Positions 54,688 through 63,596 of a DNA stretch of 64,000 nucleotides are shown in pieces (positions within the stretch are counted from its first letter, which is position 1; each line of letters opens with the position of its first letter). Location of the stretch: NCBI GenBank assembly GCA_965216915.1, contig CBDCGS010000001.1, positions 171,567 to 235,566 of the forward strand. The letters run 5' to 3'. The translations under genes were made by a program, and so were the position numbers. Under the pieces are notes generated by a model. The model was not told the DNA's origin and searched no databases. It worked only from the letters and a program-made list of their open reading frames with translations. Source of the DNA: CBDCGS01 sp965216915. GTDB taxonomy: Bacteria; Pseudomonadota; Alphaproteobacteria; UBA828.

Positions 54688-55815
54688 ATGTTTCGCCCGA
54701 ACCCGCATACCCCACTCCGCCTCGCCGACACGGTGAGCGCCTCCGCCAGCATGGAACCGGCCGACACCCGCGCCACCAAGGCCGCGCTCAAGGCGCTCGG
54801 GCACTATCCGCCGGCCCATCACGGCCTTTCCGGACCGCCAGATGTTCGAGGGCGTGAAGGCCTTTCAGGAGCGCGAGGGCTTGCCCGCGGACGGCATCGC
54901 GCGGCCTGGCGGCACCACCGAGCAGATGCTCAACGTCGCGCTCTCTGAGCGCGCAACACCAAAAAGCGCCGCCGAGCGTGAGGCCAGCCGCCAGGCGCAC
55001 CGGCGGGATGCCGCCCGCGCGCCCTCCCTGGCCTCGCCAGCACGCCGCGCAGGCGCACGCCGCGCAGGCGGGCGCGCCGACGACACGGCGGGCACCGGCT
55101 CGCGGGGCATCGGCCTTCGCGGCACCGTCGGCCCGCGCGGCACCAACGCCGGCGCCGATCTCGCGACCACGCGCCGCGCCTTGGAGCGCGCGGGTCTCCT
55201 CGACGCACACGACGTCGGCCGGGGCGCCCAAGCCGCGCGGCCCGACGAGGGCTTCCTCGACGCCGTCATCCGCAACGTCCAGCGCCGCCATGGCCTGGCG
55301 CAAGACGGCACCATCACCCCAGGCGGCCCCACCGACCGCCGCCTCGCCCGCATCGTCGACGCCGACCGCATCATGCACACCGTGCCAAGGCTCGACACCG
55401 AGGAGGATGCAGGCGCACCGGGCGCGGGCAACGATGGCGATGCGGGCGCGCACGAAGGCGAGCCCGGCGAGGCCGTGTTCGGCAACACCCACGACCGCAC
55501 CGTCCGCACCGCGCGACCCGCCTTCGGAAACACCGCCAATGCCGCGGCAAGAGCCATGCGCGCGGCCGAGGGTGGCCTATCTCAGGGCGGAACCTGGTCC
55601 GGCGTTCCGCGCAAAACCCGACACGCTCCTCAGCCAACCCAACATCGACCGCATGCTCGAAGAAGAGACCGGCAAGGACGTTCGAGCAATTGGTTGCCGA
55701 GTTGGCCGACGGGCCCTTTGGCATCGCACAACCCGCTGTTTTCGAAATTGACCCGGATGCCCAATCGCAGTCTCACGCGGGCGGGCCAGGCGCCGATGCG
55801 GTCAACCGAGAGGGT
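54688..55815 (+). pseudogene. Peptidoglycan-binding-domain protein, multiply frameshifted
   Basis: The ATG at 54688 opens a frame with ADTRATKAALKALGHY, the start of a peptidoglycan-binding-like repeat. The repeat continues in a second frame from about 54828 (MFEGVKAFQEREGLPADG, then RPGGTTEQML). A second similar repeat is in that frame (FLDAVIRNVQRRHGLAQDG and TPGGPTDRRL). A third frame at about 55590-55685 reads KPDTLLSQPNIDRMLEEETG, and a fourth continues FEQLVAELADGPFGIAQPAV. Each piece is coherent, so at least three frameshifts have broken one gene. The original would be an envelope protein gripping the cell wall. Its end is unclear. Confidence 0.6.
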
Positions 55816-55819
55816 CGAC

Positions 55820-56534
55820 ATGGCGACCCGGCGGAAAAACGCACCCGAGCACGTCAGACAGCGGCAAGACTACTTTTTGAATCTCGCTCACGACTGGCAG
55901 GACGAATTTCCCCACGCGGCAAGAGCGCTGAGACACTATCTCTTGGCAACCGGCCGAGAGCTTATTTACCCCAGCACGGCTGATGCGGTCGTTCGACGCC
56001 GTCAGGGAAGCGGAAGAAGAAAACCTCTCGCGGTTCGAAGGGGACCTTCTTCGCGAGGAAGCGCAAATTTATCAGGCGATGAAGACGATGAAGGATGGTG
56101 AAGCTATTACTGTGGAGACTAATCCAAAATATGTTGAAAATCACAAAGATGAGATTGGACTTCCATATTGGGAAAATGAGATAAACGAAATATTCTCGGT
56201 GAGCGACCTTAAATTGATGTCCGGAATTACTAATCTAAAATCTTTTGGGAGATTTACAATAAGGCGATTAGGAAATGTAATATCTATAGAAGGTTCTGTA
56301 GATCATTTTTGGTCCGACAGGTATGATTTTGAAAAGGATGAGAAATTCCCTCTTGATTTCAGTTATACCCCTCTAATTGATTCCGACAATATGAAAGAGC
56401 TCGAGGATGCTCAACTCGCTAAGCCGTATGACGCGTCATCGAGTTGGCGACACCATGTGACCGGCACGATATCGATCCAGAATGGAGAGCTATCCAATCC
56501 GCACGTCGTCTGGACTCGCCTGCCGGATGATTGA
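55820..56534 (+). pseudogene. Family A protein, copy 1 (toxin-like candidate; one frameshift)
   Basis: The ATG at 55820 follows GAGAGG. The first frame gives about 54 residues (YFLNLAHDWQDEFPHAARAL ... GRELIYPSTADAV). Near 55985 the sense shifts frame and continues SFDAVREAEEENLSRFEGDL to the stop at 56534, about 235 residues in all. Bases 56101-56400 are 34% GC by hand count, far below the neighbours. That part contains WSDRYDF. The GC-rich end (WRHHVTGTISIQNGEL and VVWTRLP) is shared with two downstream tails. No signal peptide or known domain is certain. The last codons overlap the start of B1. If the shift is a sequencing error, the gene is intact. Confidence 0.6.
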
Positions 56535-57104
56535 TCGTTCCGAAGCAACGCCGGCTCCACGCGGGCCACGCAAACACCGTGGACGCACCATAGGCTGTCT
56601 CGCGATCTGCCTTTTCGTCGTCGGCTTCGCGCTTTTTGTCGTCGTCTATGAACATCACAACGCGGTCACCGTCGATGTCGGCAATGGCATCGTATTCACC
56701 TATACGCGCGTGACGCCGACGCATCCCCTTGAACCATCCTTCAGGACCGTCGCTGTCGCCGACCGGATGCCCGAAACTACGATCCCCCGTCAGCTTCGCA
56801 CCGTGGATTTGTCTCTACGAGGGCCGCGATCCCGAGACCGGGCATCACTGGGTTCGCACCAGCGATCGTTGGGGCACCATCTGGATAGACCTCGATGAGA
56901 GCTGCGTGAGCGGCAGCCGTCCCTTCGGAGCGATCAAGCCAGAAAGCCACATCTGCGGTCTCCATTACCGCGCCGAGCTTGGTCCGGCGCGCGAGACGAA
57001 ATGGACCCTCCTGGGCGTGATCCGAGACAAGGGCAGCGCCGACCCGGTCTTCCACCCCGGGAGCGAAAGAGTTCAGGGCACGTGAGTGCGCCTGGGAAGA
57101 CTGA
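56527..57104 (+). pseudogene. Family B membrane-anchored four-Cys protein, copy 1 (two frameshifts)
   Basis: The ATG at 56527 overlaps the family A stop. The first frame has a basic N-terminus, one membrane helix (CLAICLFVVGFALFVVVYEH) and HNAVTVDVGNGIVFTYTRV. An extra base near 56790 shifts the frame; the next reads FAPWICLYEGRDPETGHHW and WGTIWIDLDESCVSG. A second shift near 57070 restores FRARECAWED and the TGA at 57104. Read across the shifts it aligns with copy 2 over its whole length and keeps all four cysteines. The extracytoplasmic domain would follow the helix. Confidence 0.65.
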
Positions 57105-57150
57105 TATCTTAGCGCCCACAGCGCTGCGGCAGGCCGACCCAGCGGGCGCT
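57101..57150 (+). repeat. 3' flank of B1, duplicated at 57731-57780
   Basis: The 50 bases starting at the B1 stop (57101-57150) match those at the B2 stop (57731-57780) with no gaps, at about 40 of 50 positions, exactly 630 bases apart. The likeness fades after that point. It shows that B1 and B2 arose by tandem duplication of a unit that included flanking DNA. Confidence 0.75.
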
Positions 57151-57164
57151 TATCCGTCCGCCGG

Positions 57165-57734
57165 ATGAGTGAGCGTCCCGACGCAAAGACTCGGCCTCAG
57201 CCAACTCCGAGACGCCGGACGCGGCACCGGCCGATCATCTTCGGCGTTCTGCTCCTCGGCCTCGCGCTATTTGTCGCCTTCTATCAACACCGTCATGCGG
57301 TGACCGTCGACATCGGCGATGATATCGCCTTCACCTACGCGCGGCTGACCCCGCTCCATCCCTTCAGTTGGTCGCATCGAACGGTCGCCGTGGCCGAGCA
57401 CATGCCGGAAACTACCATCCCAGCGGACTTCGCGCCCGTAATCTGCCTCTTCCAAGGACACGATCTCGAGACCGGTAACCACTGGATCCGCACGAGCGAC
57501 CGCTGGGGCGCGATCTGGATCGACCTGGATGAGAGCTGCGTGAGCGGCAGCCGTCCGCTTCAGGAGATCAGGCCCGAGAGCCATATATGCGGGCTCCACT
57601 ATCGGGCGGAGCTCGGGCCGGCAAGCGACACCGAATGGGAGCTCCTCGGCGTGATCACCGACGACGGCGGGACCGATCCGATCTTCGTCCCCGGCGCACG
57701 AGAGTTCACATCCGATTGCACATGGGAAGACTGA
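57165..57734 (+). CDS. Family B membrane-anchored four-Cys protein, copy 2 (intact)
   Basis: A 189-residue protein I cannot place in a named family. Residues 1-22 are basic and Pro-rich, residues 24-40 form one membrane helix (IIFGVLLLGLALFVAFY), and the rest should be periplasmic. Cysteines are at 94, 125, 142 and 185. Conserved patches include AVTVDIGDDIAFTYARL, ETGNHWIRTSDRWGAIWIDL and SHICGLHYRAELG. The ATG sits in CCGCCGGATGAGTGAG, which resembles the A1/B1 junction, so a family A sequence was probably deleted just upstream. Topology and copy pattern suit an immunity protein guarding the periplasm; that is inference. Confidence 0.8.
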   Translation: MSERPDAKTRPQPTPRRRTRHRPIIFGVLLLGLALFVAFYQHRHAVTVDIGDDIAFTYARLTPLHPFSWSHRTVAVAEHMPETTIPADFAPVICLFQGHDLETGNHWIRTSDRWGAIWIDLDESCVSGSRPLQEIRPESHICGLHYRAELGPASDTEWELLGVITDDGGTDPIFVPGAREFTSDCTWED

Positions 57735-57820
57735 TGTCTCGCCGCCCACCGCACCGCGGCAGACCGCCCCCGCGGGCGCTCGTCTGCCTTCGGCTCCCGC
57801 TCCACCCCAACGGCGGACCG

Positions 57821-58021
57821 GTTTTTCCCAAGCAAATGAAAGAACTCGAAAAAGCCGGTCTCGCCAAGCCCTACGAGATGCGCGCGCGCTGGCACGACAG
57901 GGTGAGCGGCACAATCGAGATCCGCGATGGCGCGCTTCAAGAACCGAAAATGACATGGACCCGCATGCCCTATGAAACGCGAATCCCCTGGAAAAACCCC
58001 CGCCGAGCCGCCGCCGACTGA
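57821..58021 (+). pseudogene. Family A C-terminal tail, orphan copy 2
   Basis: The frame reads PKQMKELEKAGLAKPYEMRA, WHDRVSGTIEIRDGAL and EPKMTWTRMP, matching the last 50 residues of copy 1 (MKELEDAQLAKPY, WRHHVTGTISIQNGEL, VVWTRLP). The N-terminal part of family A is missing. An ATG at 57836 could start translation but has no clear ribosome site. Beyond WTRMP the frame runs on to a chance stop at 58021 while the B3 gene begins inside it at 57972. This is the pattern of a displaced C-terminal cassette. Confidence 0.7.
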
Positions 58022-58562
58022 GCTGCCGCCCGAACCGACCGACGCGCAGCTCAGGTTTCGCCGGCGCATGGTGCTACTCGTGGTCGTGGCGATCGGCCTC
58101 TTCATTTGGCTCTTCGAGTTCCACCACACCGTGACCGTCGAGCTGCCCGGAAGCGGTGCCACGCTGAAATACGCGCGGGTCGCGACTTATCTCTGGTTCA
58201 GCCAGCGGCGCGAGATTTCGGTGCCCGGCCTGATTTCCGGCACGGCGATCCACGAAGATTTCGGCGGTGTCCGCTATTTCTGCGTGGCGGAAGGGACTGA
58301 CGCCGAAACCGGTCATAACATCGTCAGGGTCAGCGATATCTGGGGCTCCGTCTGGATCGACTTGCAAGACCGCTGCGTCAACGATGACTATCAGCCGACA
58401 CGGATCGATCCACTTGAACGCGTCTGCAAACCTAGGCCGTCCTATGCGACCACCTGGCAGCGGCTCGGCAAGATCACCAACGCCTCGTGGGGCGAGCCCA
58501 CCTTCGAGCCCGGCGAATTCAAGGAATGCAGCGCCGAAGCGCTGCGGCGGAACGCCTGGTGA
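57972..58562 (+). CDS. Family B membrane-anchored four-Cys protein, copy 3 (intact, divergent)
   Basis: A 196-residue paralogue of copy 2. The N-terminus is Pro/Glu-rich, residues 33-50 form the single membrane helix (MVLLVVVAIGLFIWLFEF), and the outer part has TVTVELPGSGATLKYARV and ETGHNIVRVSDIWGSVWIDL. Cysteines are at 104, 135, 152 and 186; the first three keep exactly the 31- and 17-residue spacing of copy 2. Overall identity is much lower than between B1 and B2. The ATG overlaps the family A tail. Function is unknown; if B proteins are immunity factors, this one would recognise a different family A variant. Confidence 0.8.
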   Translation: MKRESPGKTPAEPPPTELPPEPTDAQLRFRRRMVLLVVVAIGLFIWLFEFHHTVTVELPGSGATLKYARVATYLWFSQRREISVPGLISGTAIHEDFGGVRYFCVAEGTDAETGHNIVRVSDIWGSVWIDLQDRCVNDDYQPTRIDPLERVCKPRPSYATTWQRLGKITNASWGEPTFEPGEFKECSAEALRRNAW

Positions 58563-58677
58563 GGAATGGCGCGATCGGGTGACGAGCGAGATCGAGACGC
58601 GCTACGGTACGCTTCAAGAACCCATGATCACATGGACGCGTTTGCCGAATGAAGAGCTTAGCGCCACACCGCGGTGA
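58561..58677 (+). pseudogene. Family A C-terminal tail, orphan copy 3
   Basis: Starting at the B3 stop, the frame reads EEWRDRVTSEIETRYGTL and EPMITWTRLPNEE, aligning with the ends of the other two family A copies. Only the last 30 residues remain and the frame stops at 58677. It lies in the same relation to the following B relic as the other tails do, with a B-type ATG overlapping its end. Confidence 0.65.
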
Positions 58678-59029
58678 TCGACCTGCCGTTGTCGGATGTC
58701 GCGCTGGTCTATGCCTGGATCGAGACCGACGCGGCCGGTTTCGGTCATCACCGCACGCTCGCGATCCCGGATGTGATGCCACCGATACGCATGTGCAAGA
58801 GGAAGGAAGCCGTGTGCGATACCCGTGTGTCGCCGCGGCGATCGACGCCGACACCGGTCTTTCCTTCGTCCGCGTGAGCGATATTTACGGGACCGTCTGG
58901 CTCGATCTCGACGGGAGGAGCGCGCTTACCGCCCTAACCCAAGCGGATCAAACGCCGCCGCCGCCCTGCCACCCTGCAGGGTGGGACATGCCGAGAGGGC
59001 AGGCTGGTCACGGGCGTGCGGAGCGGTGA
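58649..59029 (+). pseudogene. Family B protein, copy 4 (degraded)
   Basis: The ATG at 58649 overlaps the family A tail, as at the other junctions. Pieces of family B follow in different frames: LPLSDVALVYAWIETDAAGF, then YPCVAAAIDADTGLSFVRVS and DIYGTVWLDLDG. The membrane helix is missing, the second Cys is not found and the C-terminus runs into unrelated sequence. Deletions and frameshifts have destroyed this copy. It marks the right end of the array, 37 bases before the amidohydrolase gene. Confidence 0.6.
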
Positions 59030-59066
59030 GCGCCAGCCCGCGTAATCTTTCAACGACCGCGCGCCC

Positions 59067-60290
59067 TCACGCCGGCGGCAGAAGCTCCACGGGTGCGCGG
59101 CGGAAGGTCATGCGACCGCGCTTGAAGCCGTAGAGCGGGGCGGCCACCGCCGCCACCGCGCTCTCGGGGTCGGGCGCGTCGAGCACGACGAGATCGGCCG
59201 GCGCGCCGACCGCGACATCATGCGCCTCGAGGCCGAGGATCTGGGCCGAGCGGCGGGAGATCATCTCGAAGCATTCGCGCATCTCGGCGCGCGCGCCGAC
59301 ATGGCAGACATTGGCGTAGAGGTTCGCCATGCGGATCAGGGAGCCGTCGCCGAAGGGCGTGAACGGGTTGAGGATGTTGTTCGAGGAGAGCGAGCAGTTC
59401 ACGCCGTGGCCGAGCAGCGCGTGGGCCGCCGTGACGCCGCGCCGCACATTGCGCGTGTCCTCGCGGCCCATGAGGAAGAGATCGGTCGCCGGCAGCACGG
59501 TGACGGCAACCCCAACATCGGCGAGGCGGCGCGCGACGGCGGCGAAATGTGCGGGCTCGGCGGTCGAGAGCTTGGTGACGTGGCCGACCGTGACGCGCCC
59601 GCCATAGCCGAAGCGCTCCGTGAGCTCGCACACATAATCGACGTCGAGCGCATCTGCGGTCTCGCCGAAATCGAGGTGCATGTCGATCGGCACGTCGAAG
59701 TCGCGTGCGAGTTCGAACACACGGTCGATCTGGCCGTGCGGGTCGCTGTCGGTGTAGGGCGCGGCACCCACCACGGCGGCGCCGCGCTCCAGTGCCTCGA
59801 CCATCAGCTCGTCGGTGCCCGGATTGTTGAGCAAGCCCTCCTGCGGGAAGACGCAGATCTCGAGATCGATCGCCCAGCGATACGCCTCGATCAGCGGCCA
59901 GACGCCCTCGAAGCCGCGCATGCCGACCACGGGATCGACCTCGAGATGCGTGCGCATGTGGGTGGTGCCGTTGGCGATGCAGCTTTCGAGCACGCGGCGC
60001 GCGCGCGCGTTGACGTCCTCGGCGGTGAAACCGCGCTTGGCGGCCGCGACCTCGGCGATGGCCTCGGCGAGATCGCCGGTCTCGGCGCGGCAGCGGTCGA
60101 GGATGCAGGCCTTGTCGAGATGGATGTGCGTCTCGATCAGACCCGGGGAAACCAGCCGGCCGTCGAGATCGAGCGCAGGCGCATCGGCCGTGAGGCCGGG
60201 CTCGAGCACGGCGATCCGCCCGTCGGCGATGCCGATGTCGACCACGCCCTCGCGCGCCGCAATGCGCGCATTGCGCAGGATTTGATCCAT
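59067..60290 (-). CDS. Amidohydrolase (cytosine deaminase-like, CodA family)
   Basis: A 407-residue metal-dependent hydrolase. The first metal motif is ETHIHLDKACIL, the later His is in VPIDMHLDFGE and VTVGHVTKLS, and the active-site Asp region is LPATDLFLMGR followed by CSLSSNNILNPFTPFGDG. These are the marks of the cytosine deaminase branch; the substrate could be another cyclic amide. The ATG at 60290 has GGGGGTGG seven bases before it and is preferred to starts six codons upstream. It lies 73 bases after ureC on the same strand and may release ammonia or urea-related products for the same pathway. Confidence 0.9.
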   Translation of the reverse strand: MDQILRNARIAAREGVVDIGIADGRIAVLEPGLTADAPALDLDGRLVSPGLIETHIHLDKACILDRCRAETGDLAEAIAEVAAAKRGFTAEDVNARARRVLESCIANGTTHMRTHLEVDPVVGMRGFEGVWPLIEAYRWAIDLEICVFPQEGLLNNPGTDELMVEALERGAAVVGAAPYTDSDPHGQIDRVFELARDFDVPIDMHLDFGETADALDVDYVCELTERFGYGGRVTVGHVTKLSTAEPAHFAAVARRLADVGVAVTVLPATDLFLMGREDTRNVRRGVTAAHALLGHGVNCSLSSNNILNPFTPFGDGSLIRMANLYANVCHVGARAEMRECFEMISRRSAQILGLEAHDVAVGAPADLVVLDAPDPESAVAAVAAPLYGFKRGRMTFRRAPVELLPPA

Positions 60291-60363
60291 AGGTGCCACC
60301 CCCATCACGCCTAAGGGCGAAGCCTAGAGCAGCTTCGCGCGGGATTGAAGCCGCCGGGCGCGA

Positions 60364-62076
60364 TCAGCGCAGCATGTAGCGCTGCGCGAGGGGCAGGTTC
60401 TCGGCTGGGTCACAGGTGGCCAACGTGCCGTCGACGCGCACCTCGAAGGTCTCGGGATCGACCGCGACCGAGGGGCAGGCGTCGTTGTGCAGCATGTGGC
60501 CCTTGTTGAGCTTGCGCGTGCCCTTGACCGCGACGGTGCGCTTTTCGAGGCCGAGGCGGCCCGCGACATCGGCCTCGACCGCGGATTGCGCGACGAAGCT
60601 CAGGCTCAGCGCCTCCTTGGCGCGGCCGAAGGCTCCCCATTGCGGGCGCATCAGAAGCGGCTCGCAGGTCATCAGCGAGGCCGCGCTGTCGCCCATCGCC
60701 GACCACACGATGAAGCCGCCCTTGATCACCAATTCGGGCTTGATGCCGAAGAAGGCGGGCCGCCAGAGCACCACGTCGGCGAGCTTGCCGGTCTCGAGCG
60801 AGCCGATATGCGCGTCGATGCCGAAGGTGCGCGCGGCGTTGATCGTGTATTTCGCGATGTAGCGCTTGATGCGCTCATTGTCGCCCTTCGCCGTCGCCTC
60901 CTCCGCGAGGCGCCCGCGTTGGGTGCGCATCTTGGAGGCGAGCTGCCAGGTGCGGCAGATCACCTCGTTGATGCGCCCCATGCCCTGGCTGTCGGAGCCG
61001 AGCATCGAGATCGCGCCCAGGTCGTGGAGCACGTCTTCGGCCGCGATGGTCTGCGCGCGGATGCGGCTCTCGGCGAACGCGACGTCCTCGGGCACCGCCG
61101 GGTTCAAGTGGTGGCACACCATGATCATGTCGAGGTGCTCGTCGAACGTGTTCACGGTGTAGGGGTTGGTGGGGTTAGTCGATGACGGCAGGCAGTTGGG
61201 CTCGCCGGCGACCGAGATGATGTCGGGCGCATGGCCGCCGCCCGCGCCCTCGGTGTGATACATGTGGATGGTACGCCCGTTGATCGCGGCGAGCGTATCT
61301 TCCAGAAAACCGGACTCGTTCAGCGTGTCGGTGTGCAGCTGGACCTGGAAGTCGAGCTCGTCGGCGACGCCGAGGCAGGTGTCGATGGTCTTCGGCATGG
61401 CGCCCCAATCCTCGTGGATCTTGAGGCCCATGCAGCCGCCCGCCATCTGGTCGTAGATCGAGCGCGGTTTCGAGGTGTTGCCGCGCCCGAGGAAGCCGAA
61501 ATTGATCGGCCAGGCCTCGGCCGCCTGCAGCATCTTGCCGACGTTCCAGGCGCCGCCGCAATCGATGCCGACCGTGATCGGCCCGAGCGAGCCGCCGAGC
61601 ATGGTGGTGACGCCGCTCGCGATCGCATGCTCGCAGAGCTGCGCGCTGTCGAAATGGACGTGCACGTCGATGCCGCCTGGCGTCGCGATCAGGCCCTCGG
61701 CATCGCGCACCGTGGTCGCAGCACCACAGAGCAGCGCCGGATCGACGCCATCCATGATCGCCGGGTTGCCGGCCTTGCCGACGCCGGTGATGGCGCCGTC
61801 CTTGATGCCGATGTCGCCCTTCACGACGCCGAGCACGGGATCGATGACGATCGCGTTCGAGATGAGCATGTCGAGCGCACCGGCCTCGCTGTCGAGGCCC
61901 GCGATGAGGCCGATGCCGTCGCGCAGCGTCTTGCCGCCGCCGTGCAGGCATTCGTCGCCGGGCACTGCGTGGTCGTGCTCGATCTCCGCGAGGAGCTGGG
62001 TATCGCCGAGGCGCACGCAATCGCCCGTGGTCGGGCCGTAGAGCTCGGCATAGTGGGCGCGGCTGATTGTCGCCAT
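60364..62076 (-). CDS. ureC: Urease subunit alpha
   Basis: The 570-residue catalytic subunit that splits urea to ammonia and carbamate at a dinuclear nickel centre. Ligands are visible: HVHFDSAQL (two His), the carbamylated Lys in [19 protein letters not shown], and the Asp in [11 protein letters not shown]. The active-site flap His-containing [12 protein letters not shown] is also present. It starts three bases after ureAB. Metal loading needs UreD, UreE, UreF and UreG; only UreF is in the window. Confidence 0.98.
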   Translation of the reverse strand: MATISRAHYAELYGPTTGDCVRLGDTQLLAEIEHDHAVPGDECLHGGGKTLRDGIGLIAGLDSEAGALDMLISNAIVIDPVLGVVKGDIGIKDGAITGVGKAGNPAIMDGVDPALLCGAATTVRDAEGLIATPGGIDVHVHFDSAQLCEHAIASGVTTMLGGSLGPITVGIDCGGAWNVGKMLQAAEAWPINFGFLGRGNTSKPRSIYDQMAGGCMGLKIHEDWGAMPKTIDTCLGVADELDFQVQLHTDTLNESGFLEDTLAAINGRTIHMYHTEGAGGGHAPDIISVAGEPNCLPSSTNPTNPYTVNTFDEHLDMIMVCHHLNPAVPEDVAFAESRIRAQTIAAEDVLHDLGAISMLGSDSQGMGRINEVICRTWQLASKMRTQRGRLAEEATAKGDNERIKRYIAKYTINAARTFGIDAHIGSLETGKLADVVLWRPAFFGIKPELVIKGGFIVWSAMGDSAASLMTCEPLLMRPQWGAFGRAKEALSLSFVAQSAVEADVAGRLGLEKRTVAVKGTRKLNKGHMLHNDACPSVAVDPETFEVRVDGTLATCDPAENLPLAQRYMLR

Positions 62077-62079
62077 GGT

Positions 62080-62781
62080 TCAGGCTCCCTTGAAGCCGCG
62101 CGCCCGGGCGCGCTTGAGGGCTTCTTCCTTGACGAGCGGCGAGCGGCTCGAGCCCTGGGTGAGATCGTTGAGGCCGACCATCTCGCCCGAGCCGCCGAAC
62201 GCGACGAGGTCGACCGTCTTCGCCTCGCCGGGCTCGAAGCGGGTCGCGGTGCCGGCGGGAATATCGAGATGCATGCCGAAGGCCTGCGCGCGGTCGAAGT
62301 CCAGGTGGCGGTTGACCTCGAAGAAGTGGAAGTGGCTGCCGATTTGCACCGGCCGGTCGCCGGTGTTGGTGACCGTGACGGTCGCGGTTTCGCGGCCGGC
62401 GTTGAGCTCGATGTCGCCGTCGGCGGGGATGATCTCGCCGGGCGTCACCTGCTCGCCCTTCTTCTGCTTCTTCTTACCCGGGCGGATCGGGTCGTGGACC
62501 GTGACAAGCTTGGTGCCGTCGGGAAAGGTCGCCTCGACCTGGATCACAGGTGCCATCTCGGCAACGCCGGGCATGACGTCGTCGGTGGTCAGGATGGTAG
62601 CGCCGAAGGCAATGAGGTCGGCGACCGAGCGCCCGTCGCGCGCGCCCTCGAGGATCTCGTCGCTGATCAGCGCGACCGCCTCCGGATGGTTCAAGGTGCG
62701 GCCGCGCGCGCGCCGCTTGCGCGCGAGCTCGGCGGCGCTGAAGATCAAGAGCCGCTCGGTTTCCGTCGGTGTGAGGAGCAT
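62080..62781 (-). CDS. ureAB: Urease subunit gamma/beta fusion (UreAB)
   Basis: A 233-residue fusion of the two small structural subunits. Residues 1-100 are the gamma subunit ([20 protein letters not shown], then [20 protein letters not shown]). Residues about 130-233 are the beta subunit ([40 protein letters not shown]). They are joined by a linker containing KKKQKKGEQ. Fused UreAB occurs in some bacteria, including Helicobacter and some alphaproteobacteria. GGAGGG precedes the ATG. It is followed at three bases by ureC. Confidence 0.95.
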   Translation of the reverse strand: MLLTPTETERLLIFSAAELARKRRARGRTLNHPEAVALISDEILEGARDGRSVADLIAFGATILTTDDVMPGVAEMAPVIQVEATFPDGTKLVTVHDPIRPGKKKQKKGEQVTPGEIIPADGDIELNAGRETATVTVTNTGDRPVQIGSHFHFFEVNRHLDFDRAQAFGMHLDIPAGTATRFEPGEAKTVDLVAFGGSGEMVGLNDLTQGSSRSPLVKEEALKRARARGFKGA

Positions 62782-62897
62782 GGTCCCTCCCTGTCCGCGC
62801 CGGGCGCGCGCGGAACGCCGTTTGATCTGGGGCGCGACGCTACCATGGGTCGGCGGAGGCGTGTAGCCGCGATCCCAGCGCTTAAGCCGCGCGCCCC

Positions 62898-63596
62898 CTA
62901 ATTCGCGAAGAGCCGGCTGTCCTGCACCTCGTGGCGCATCACCGCGACGTCGGCGACCGGGACGTAGCTTTCCGCAGCCTCCGGCGCCGGCGCCGGGCGC
63001 GCGAGAATCTCGGCCATCGTGGGGTGAAGCGCGCCGAGGCTGCGCTGGGCGTCGAGGTGGCCAATGAGGCCAAGGCGGAGCGCCGCGCCAAGCACCGCCA
63101 CCGCGAGCCCGTGCAACGCAACCGTCTCGGCCCGCGTGCGGGATAGCCCGGCGGCGCCGCACACGAGACCCTGCACGACGGCGAGATGACCCGGCGCCGC
63201 ATCGGCGCGCACCAGCGTGCGATAGGCCTCCGCGCGCGCCATGCCGAGGCGCGCATGCACGCCGAGCAGCGCCGCGCCCGAACGGCGCGAGCCATCGCGC
63301 AGCTCGGCGGCCAGCGTCATCGCCTCCTGCCGCGCGTCGATCCGTTGCACCGCCGCGAGGTCGTCGCCCGCACCGTGCGCCGCAGCCAGGAACGCGCGGT
63401 CGGAGCGCGCCCAGCGCTCGCGCACCTGCTCGAGCAGAAAGCGCTCGACGTCGGCGGCATCGCGCACATGGCCTTCGGCCTGCAGCGTCTCGAGGCCGAG
63501 GGAGGAGGAGACGGCGCCGCTTGGAAAGAAGCTGTCGCCAAGCTGCAGGCTCGCGAGGTCGGCCCGGAGGGACTGGGTGATGTCGTCAGCGCTCAT
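62898..63596 (-). CDS. ureF: Urease accessory protein UreF
   Basis: A 232-residue all-helical accessory protein that, with UreD (UreH) and UreG, delivers nickel to urease. The N-terminal [20 protein letters not shown] is the UreF hallmark, and the C-terminal region contains [20 protein letters not shown]. Similarity to well-studied UreF is modest in the middle. It lies upstream of ureAB rather than after ureC, with a 116-base gap. Its start overlaps the end of nrtS. Confidence 0.87.
   Translation of the reverse strand: MSADDITQSLRADLASLQLGDSFFPSGAVSSSLGLETLQAEGHVRDAADVERFLLEQVRERWARSDRAFLAAAHGAGDDLAAVQRIDARQEAMTLAAELRDGSRRSGAALLGVHARLGMARAEAYRTLVRADAAPGHLAVVQGLVCGAAGLSRTRAETVALHGLAVAVLGAALRLGLIGHLDAQRSLGALHPTMAEILARPAPAPEAAESYVPVADVAVMRHEVQDSRLFAN

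Noticed and set aside
54294..59066. Prophage, integron or insertion sequence as explanation for the island
   Set aside because: No integrase, transposase, terminal inverted repeats, attC-like sites or tRNA attachment site could be found; only duplicated flanks and cassette-like junctions are seen.
62782..63162. N-terminal extension of ureAB
   Set aside because: It would overlap ureF in another frame and precede the canonical UreA start, which has its own GGAGGG site.
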